From NCBI GenBank assembly GCA_913057815.1, contig CAJXOV010000034.1, positions 1-10,923 on the forward strand: a stretch of DNA of 10,923 nucleotides. The letters are read 5' to 3'. The stretch comes from an uncultured Flavobacteriales bacterium (GTDB lineage: Bacteria > Bacteroidota > Bacteroidia > Flavobacteriales_D > Sanyastnellaceae). Within the stretch, counting starts at the first letter, position 1. The number at the start of each line of letters is the position of its first letter. The translations under genes and the position numbers were made by a program. Positions 6,326-10,923 of this stretch are shown piece after piece. The notes under the pieces were generated by a model, which was not told where the DNA came from, searched no databases, and saw nothing but the letters and a program-made list of their open reading frames with translations.

Positions 6326-7194
6326 AAACATACATTAACGCATTTATTGAAGCCTTTAAAGGCACGGCAGAATGGACTTGGAGTTCTATAATTTTTGACG
6401 TTCCGTGGTACACTAATTATTTTTGGGGATTGATAGTAATTTCTCTTATCGTTTGGTTACTAGAAATGGCATTTCCTTGGAGAAAAGAGCAGTCCATAAT
6501 TCGAAAAGACTTTTGGCTAGATGGGTTCTATATGTTCTTTAACTTCTTCATTTTCTCCATCATGATAGATGGAATTTATAAAATGCTAGGACTAGTATTC
6601 GGAGAGATAGGATTGACTTCTAAAAGCTTGGCCATTTTAGATATTTCAGCATGGGCTCCTTGGTTACAATTACTCATATTCTTTATTATTCTTGACTTTG
6701 TCCAGTGGTTTACCCATGTGCTTTTACATAAATATTCCTTCCTGTGGAGATTTCACAAAGTACATCACAGTGTAAAAGAAATGGGTTTTGCAGCGCACCT
6801 TAGATACCATTGGATGGAGAACATTCTTTATAAACCTCTGAAGACTTTTGGGGTGATGATCATAGGTGGTTTCGAGCCTAACCAAGCATACATCATTCAT
6901 TTCATTACCATAGCTATTGGACACCTGAATCATGCTAATATCAAGATTACTTGGGGTCCGTTAAAATACATCTTTAACAATCCGGTAATGCACCTTTATC
7001 ACCACGCTTATCTGGTTCCTGAAGGACGTAATGGAATGAACTATGGCATCAGTCTTAGCATCTGGGATTACATTTTTAAAACCAACTACATTCCTGAAGA
7101 TAGTGGAACAGTAGAAATTGGCTTTGAAGGAGAAGATCAGTTTCCAGATGATTTTATCGGCCAGAGTCTTTCAGGGTTTGGGAAAGAGGAGTAA
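6322..7194 (+). CDS. fatty acid hydroxylase / sterol desaturase family membrane protein
   Basis: This 290-residue integral membrane protein has the histidine motifs of the di-iron fatty acid hydroxylase superfamily: HVLLH (H132, H136), HKVHH (H145, H148, H149) and HLYHH (H224, H227, H228). H201 and H204 in HLNHAN are extra candidate ligands. Hydrophobic segments lie at about 33-49, 68-92, 113-130 and 175-200. Families with this fold use O2 and electrons to hydroxylate or desaturate lipids and related molecules. The substrate here is unknown. It is the last gene of the sulfite operon, joined to the sulfurtransferase gene by an ATGA stop/start overlap, so co-expression is almost certain. The active site should face the cytoplasm or bilayer, on the other side of the membrane from SorAB. 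All key histidines are present, and the acidic C-terminal tail is unremarkable. Confidence 0.87.
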   Translation: MKTYINAFIEAFKGTAEWTWSSIIFDVPWYTNYFWGLIVISLIVWLLEMAFPWRKEQSIIRKDFWLDGFYMFFNFFIFSIMIDGIYKMLGLVFGEIGLTSKSLAILDISAWAPWLQLLIFFIILDFVQWFTHVLLHKYSFLWRFHKVHHSVKEMGFAAHLRYHWMENILYKPLKTFGVMIIGGFEPNQAYIIHFITIAIGHLNHANIKITWGPLKYIFNNPVMHLYHHAYLVPEGRNGMNYGISLSIWDYIFKTNYIPEDSGTVEIGFEGEDQFPDDFIGQSLSGFGKEE

Positions 7195-7335
7195 GGTTTT
7201 TTAGCTTGGAGTTTGAAGTTCGAGGTTGAAACGTCCAAAAACACTGAATGTTTGCGATCAGTTAAATGAAGAATAACTGTCTAGTTGAACATTTTCTATC
7301 GAAGCTTCAAGGTTTGATATTTTAGTTAATTCTGT

Positions 7336-7902
7336 TTAAAGTTGAGCATCCAATGTATCATCTTTATCTCTTACAGAATTTCCTCTTATTCCCATAATAA
7401 TAAATATAATACCAATTAATACTAAAGCCAAAGACCAGATAGTAATTAATCCTAGAAAAAAAATAGTTATAACAGTAAGTGCTACTCCAAATACTAAAAC
7501 CATTATTCCGCCAATTAGGGAAGGTATTTCTTTGGTTCCTCTAGCCACAAAAACAATACCTGTAGCTATCACTCCAATCGTCCATAAACTGATCATCCCC
7601 ATGAATATTACTGTAAATGATGTCAAAAGAACTCCTATAAAAGCAACTATTAACCCAGCTATGGTTTGACTTTTTATTCCAAAAGAATTGAGGCCAAAAG
7701 TTTTATCTTCAAGTTCGTTTTGTTTTCTTGTTTCGACAGTACGTTTATACTTCTCAGCCTTTTCAGCGTCTAATTCGAATGTTTCACAAGCATTATGGAA
7801 TGTAGGATAATCATTAGTAAGACTACAAATAGTTCCTTTGGTAAATTCCCAACTCTGAAGTTTGCATTGTTTGCAAAGCGCTAATTGTTCATCAGTAATC
7901 AT
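7336..7902 (-). CDS. membrane protein with N-terminal four-Cys motif and duplicated membrane hairpins
   Basis: The protein has 188 residues. The N-terminal ~45 residues hold C10-x2-C13, C26 (GTICSLTN) and C39 followed by FELD. Bacteroidota proteins often start with such a CxxC...GxxCxLT...C.F.LD unit, which looks like a small zinc-binding domain. A charged helix (~46-68) leads into four hydrophobic stretches. Residues 83-122 and 132-171 align without gaps over 40 positions with 15 identities, including matching G, LT, F, G, I, W and GI positions. The membrane part is therefore a tandem duplication of one two-helix unit. The C-terminus is charged. No function is recognised; a metal- or redox-sensing membrane protein is one guess. 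It is transcribed alone, convergent with the sulfite operon. Confidence 0.75.
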   Translation of the reverse strand: MITDEQLALCKQCKLQSWEFTKGTICSLTNDYPTFHNACETFELDAEKAEKYKRTVETRKQNELEDKTFGLNSFGIKSQTIAGLIVAFIGVLLTSFTVIFMGMISLWTIGVIATGIVFVARGTKEIPSLIGGIMVLVFGVALTVITIFFLGLITIWSLALVLIGIIFIIMGIRGNSVRDKDDTLDAQL

Positions 7903-7918
7903 TGTTCTACTTAGAATT

Positions 7919-7948
7919 CAAATATATCAACTTCTATTTTAATTCTAA
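7919..7948 (-). promoter_or_regulatory. candidate Bacteroidota promoter of the four-Cys membrane protein
   Basis: On the minus strand TATATTTG (7926-7919) matches the -7 consensus TAnnTTTG exactly. TTAG (7948-7945), one mismatch from the -33 TTTG, lies 18 nt upstream, within the usual spacing. The start codon at 7902 would then sit behind a leader of only about 10 nt. Confidence 0.4.
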
Positions 7949-8039
7949 TTGTTTAGTTGGACTTCAAAATGAAATTAGAAATGACAATACAATATTCTTA
8001 GCTTAGCAGATTAAGCAATATTGAACACATCAACCTGTT

Positions 8040-8915
8040 ATGAAGATCTACCTATTCACTTTGTTTTCCATTCTCTTGTTTTCATGCAATGAAGAGCAAA
8101 AGATGATAGGAATTTTAAAAGCTCCTAGTTCTGGAAAATTTGAATATGACGTCAAAATCACTAAGCTGACATGTTCTAAGGATTCAATTTATACAAACGA
8201 CTTAAGAAGTTTCAAATACTTTGTAAATTTCTATCCTGAACATGTTGTTTGGAATCAACAATTATTACTTCCAACTTTGGCAGAAGGTGGCAAAGAATTA
8301 CTCCTATATAATGATGGTCTAAGTATAGATTATTCGGTATATGAATATGGAGAACTAAATTCTATTTTGAACTGGCCCAAAATAGAAGTCTATATGGAAT
8401 CTGTTGTTGTTCCATATTTCACTCAAAACAATAGAAATTACACAGAAGAACAACGTCAAAAATCCAACGATTTTATTCAAAATTTTTTAAAACATGATAA
8501 TCTGGAAGCTTTCTTCGGTAAAGAAATGGCCATTTATCACAGAGTTTATGGTTTGAACTTACCATTAGATTCGTTACAAAAAGCAAGGTTAACATACTTA
8601 GCAATGGAGAATGGTTTTCAAGAAACCGTCCTAGAAAAAAATGAATTAATTGACCAATCTGAATCAGAAGTTAACCTACTAGTGACAAGTTACAGAATAG
8701 ACACACCCATGCACTCTAAGCTTAATGATTTGTTTGAAGGACTGATCCCTCAAGAATTTTCGATTTTGGATTCTAATTCTATGACAGACTCCATATTTAT
8801 AGATTTTGATCTTGAGTTAAAGATACCATCTAGAGTCAAACATTTGAGAAATGGAAAAGTAGACTCATTGTACTTTGAGCAAGTCATTGAATTAGATTTA
8901 TTAGGTGAGGTTTAG
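8040..8915 (+). CDS. hypothetical lipoprotein
   Basis: The 291-residue protein starts with a short signal peptide and lipobox: MKIYLFTLFSILLFSC with C16 as the lipidated cysteine, followed by NEEQ. The rest is soluble, with predicted beta strands near the N-terminus (GKFEYDVKITKLTC), a helical middle part (~135-205) and a strand-rich end (FIDFDLELKIPS, SLYFEQVIELDLLG). I recognise no domain. The ATG at 8040 is chosen because the signal peptide begins exactly there. A TAGCTTAG at 7999-8006, one mismatch from the -7 consensus, could be its promoter. The next gene begins 47 nt after its stop on the same strand, so the two might be co-transcribed, but nothing links their functions. Confidence 0.75.
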   Translation: MKIYLFTLFSILLFSCNEEQKMIGILKAPSSGKFEYDVKITKLTCSKDSIYTNDLRSFKYFVNFYPEHVVWNQQLLLPTLAEGGKELLLYNDGLSIDYSVYEYGELNSILNWPKIEVYMESVVVPYFTQNNRNYTEEQRQKSNDFIQNFLKHDNLEAFFGKEMAIYHRVYGLNLPLDSLQKARLTYLAMENGFQETVLEKNELIDQSESEVNLLVTSYRIDTPMHSKLNDLFEGLIPQEFSILDSNSMTDSIFIDFDLELKIPSRVKHLRNGKVDSLYFEQVIELDLLGEV

Positions 8916-8962
8916 TTTAATTAACTTAGCTCCTATCCCGAAAACACAAATGGAATACTCCA

Positions 8963-10393
8963 ATGAAAAAACTCACCTTCTCTTTAGCAGCCATTTTACT
9001 ATTCTTAGCAGTTTCTTTCACTTGGAATAAATGCGCCATGAATAATTCTAAGACTTCATCAGTCTCAGAGAATATGGCTGCAGCAGAGGATTATTACGAG
9101 GAATACTGCGCCTCCTGTCATGGTAAGCAGGTACAAGAATTTGTAGACAGAGAAAAATGGGTTCACGGAAGCTCCAGAGAAGAAATGTTCGAAGTAGTAA
9201 AAAATGGCGCAGAAACAGATGGTATGCCTGCCTATGGACAAGTACTCACGGATGAGCAAGTTTATAATCTAGTAGATTTCATCTTAGCGGCTATTGAAGA
9301 CCATAAAGCAGAGGAGTTTACTTCTGGTGAAAATACAGATGTCATTTTCATTTCTGAAGGCATGAAGTTAAAACTAGAGATGGTAACAGAAAATGCAGAA
9401 TCCCCATGGGCCATCACTCAGAGTAATGACGGCACATTATTTTACACAGATAAATCAGGCCAGCTTTATTCCAAAAAAGGAAATGATACCCAAGAAATAA
9501 CAGGATTACCAGCCGTCAAATTTAAAGGTCAAGGTGGCCTAATGGATGTTCTTCTTCACCCAGATTTTGATACAAATCAGCGTATCTACCTTTCCTATTC
9601 TAAGCCAAAACCAGGTGATGCTAATTATGCTACTACAGCAGTTTTCTCAGGAATTCTAGAGAACAACTCTATAGTAAATGGAAAAGACATCTATATAGCA
9701 GAGCCATACGTAGACACCAATCATCATTTTGGATGTAGAATGGTATTTGATAATGATGGCTACTTATTTGTATCTGTAGGTGAGCGTGGCAAAAGAGACG
9801 ATCATCCTCAATACTTAGATAATCACCCTGGTAAAATTCACAGGCTAAATGATGATGGAACCATTCCTTCTGACAACCCATTTTACAACACTCCAGATGC
9901 CGTAAAATCTATTTATTCGTACGGTCATAGAAATCCGCAAGGGCTATGCTATAACCCTGAAACCAATAAAATTTACGATAACGAACACGGCCCTCGAGGA
10001 GGAGATGAAATCAATCTTATAGAAGCCGGAAAAAATTATGGCTGGCCAGTAATTACTTATGGCATCAACTATGTAGGAACCAAGATTACGGATTTGACAC
10101 ATAAAGAAGGTATGGAACAGCCTATTCGATATTGGGTACCATCTATAGCTACCTGCGGAATGGAAATTATCACTAGTGATAAATACCCCGCTTGGAAAGG
10201 AAATATCCTATCAGGTTCTTTAAAGTTTAACTACCTGCATAGAGATGTGTTTGATGAAAATGATGATTGGGTGAAAGAAGAAAAACTATTCCCAGAAATT
10301 GGAAGAATGAGAAGTATAGAACAATGTGCTGATGGTTATATTTATATAGGCATGGAAGAACCTGGTAAGATTTATAGAATAATACCTATGTAA
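8963..10393 (+). CDS. cytochrome c - PQQ-dependent sugar dehydrogenase fusion
   Basis: The 476-residue exported enzyme has an N-terminal signal or anchor (~1-20), then a class I cytochrome c domain (~38-115) with CASCH (C49, C52, H53) and M88 in DGMPAYG as likely sixth ligand. A linker (~116-130) leads to a six-bladed beta-propeller of the soluble glucose / aldose sugar dehydrogenase family. Family blocks are QGGLMDVLLHPDF (190-202, H199 the likely general base), HHFGCRMVFDNDGYLFVSVGER (in part 254-275), HPGKIHRLNDDG, YGHRNPQGLCYNP (320-332), GPRGGDEINLI and GKNYGWPVITYG. Such enzymes oxidise aldose sugars with PQQ; the fused haem would take the electrons onward. C24 follows WNK, which is a poor lipobox. 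The exact sugar is unknown, and no PQQ synthesis genes are in the window. The YkgJ gene follows after 20 nt. Confidence 0.87.
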   Translation: MKKLTFSLAAILLFLAVSFTWNKCAMNNSKTSSVSENMAAAEDYYEEYCASCHGKQVQEFVDREKWVHGSSREEMFEVVKNGAETDGMPAYGQVLTDEQVYNLVDFILAAIEDHKAEEFTSGENTDVIFISEGMKLKLEMVTENAESPWAITQSNDGTLFYTDKSGQLYSKKGNDTQEITGLPAVKFKGQGGLMDVLLHPDFDTNQRIYLSYSKPKPGDANYATTAVFSGILENNSIVNGKDIYIAEPYVDTNHHFGCRMVFDNDGYLFVSVGERGKRDDHPQYLDNHPGKIHRLNDDGTIPSDNPFYNTPDAVKSIYSYGHRNPQGLCYNPETNKIYDNEHGPRGGDEINLIEAGKNYGWPVITYGINYVGTKITDLTHKEGMEQPIRYWVPSIATCGMEIITSDKYPAWKGNILSGSLKFNYLHRDVFDENDDWVKEEKLFPEIGRMRSIEQCADGYIYIGMEEPGKIYRIIPM

Positions 10394-10413
10394 GTTTTGC
10401 AGAGCACAAAAAA

Positions 10414-10923
10414 ATGAAAACCACCAAACTCGCACTTGAAAGTATTTTACCTCTCACCTGTTCTCGGGCTGGAACATGCTGCCATGGTAATTTAGTGAGA
10501 CTTAACCCGTGGGAATTATTTAAACTTAGTAAAGAGAAAAATTTAACTCCAAGAGAATTTCGGGATTTATACACTGATAATGGCGGGATTCAATTAAAAT
10601 TCGATGGAAAACTCAACAAAAAAGGCCAACAATCCTGCAGTCAGTATGTAGAAAATTTCGGGTGTAGCGTTCACCAAGGCCGTCCGTTAGCTTGTCGACT
10701 GTTTCCTATAGGCCGACAAATTCAGTCTGGTGAAGCACATTACATTCATGAAGGAGATGAATTCCCTTGTTTGAACGGCTGCCCTGAAGTTCTGGAATTA
10801 CCTAAACTAAGTGTGGGCGAATACCTAAAAGGACAGGAAACAGAATCCTATGAAAAGGCTCAAGATGAATATCTCGATCTAATGCAGAATATCGCTGATA
10901 TTGGTTTTGAATTGCTCCTAGAC
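10414..10923 (+). CDS. YkgJ family cysteine-cluster protein, partial (3' end outside window)
   Basis: An open frame starts at ATG 10414 and stays open to the window edge, giving 170 residues without a stop. The cysteines follow the YkgJ/UPF0153 pattern: C16-x5-C22-C23 (TCSRAGTCCHG), C75, C84 in NFGCSVHQGRP, C94 in ACRLFP, and a further pair C119 and C123 (PCLNGCP). The family is thought to bind zinc or an iron-sulfur cluster, and no reaction is firmly established. There is no signal peptide, so the protein is probably cytoplasmic. The start codon lies 20 nt after the sugar dehydrogenase stop, behind an A-rich stretch, so co-transcription is likely. Family members are often not much longer than the part visible here, so probably only a short C-terminal piece is missing. 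Confidence 0.85.
   Translation, partial: MKTTKLALESILPLTCSRAGTCCHGNLVRLNPWELFKLSKEKNLTPREFRDLYTDNGGIQLKFDGKLNKKGQQSCSQYVENFGCSVHQGRPLACRLFPIGRQIQSGEAHYIHEGDEFPCLNGCPEVLELPKLSVGEYLKGQETESYEKAQDEYLDLMQNIADIGFELLLD

Noticed and set aside
7195..7335. Possible bidirectional terminator between convergent genes (CAGTTA-N9-TAACTG at 7259-7279), and a distant TTGAAG(C)TTCGA inverted pair
   Set aside because: The stem is only 6 bp and AT-rich with no adjoining T-run. The distant pair has a roughly 80-nt loop and one unpaired base. Neither is strong enough to annotate.
9065..9881. Minus-strand open frames (9065-9259 and 9669-9881) inside the sugar dehydrogenase gene
   Set aside because: They are antisense to strongly conserved cytochrome and propeller motifs, with no recognisable protein features.
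10386..10574. Minus-strand open frame over the start of the YkgJ gene
   Set aside because: The plus-strand frame has the YkgJ cysteine pattern and a sensible start; the minus frame is a shadow.

Overview
The window looks like a chromosomal segment from an aerobic, heterotrophic Bacteroidota bacterium (Cytophagales/Flavobacteriales type). It is AT-rich, the genes lack clear Shine-Dalgarno sequences, some have TAnnTTTG-like -7 elements, several small secreted lipoproteins are present, and the protein families are typical of that phylum. The genus cannot be fixed from the sequence alone.

Layout. (1) 1-1235: a DUF2200 gene behind a perfect AT-only palindrome, then a small unknown lipoprotein with a calcium-loop-like motif. 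(2) 1465-3503: a purine-salvage deaminase of the adenine deaminase type, convergent with a small-molecule kinase of the APH/ecdysteroid-kinase-like fold. (3) 3504-3740: a regulatory region with a 16-bp CRP/FNR-like palindrome lying between that kinase and the next, divergent operon. (4) 3741-7194: a tight four-gene operon, with a 1-nt gap, a 17-nt overlap and a 4-nt ATGA overlap. It encodes a periplasmic molybdenum sulfite dehydrogenase (SorA-like), its membrane-anchored monoheme cytochrome c (SorB-like), an exported two-domain rhodanese sulfurtransferase and a membrane di-iron fatty acid hydroxylase/sterol desaturase family protein. (5) 7336-7902, minus strand: a small membrane protein with an N-terminal four-cysteine motif and two internally duplicated membrane hairpins. 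(6) 8040-8915: a second unknown lipoprotein. (7) 8963-10923: a fusion of a cytochrome c with a PQQ-type sugar dehydrogenase, then a YkgJ-type cysteine-cluster protein that runs off the window end.

How it fits together (inference). The rhodanese could release sulfite from a sulfane-sulfur donor. SorA would oxidise sulfite to sulfate, and SorB would pass the electrons to the respiratory chain. The sugar dehydrogenase fusion is a second periplasmic oxidation that also delivers electrons through haem c. The hydroxylase in the sulfite operon has no textbook role there. It makes the operon the best candidate in this window for an undescribed system, possibly one linking sulfite or sulfonate chemistry to membrane lipids. 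I found no RNA genes, CRISPR arrays, insertion sequences or phage features.
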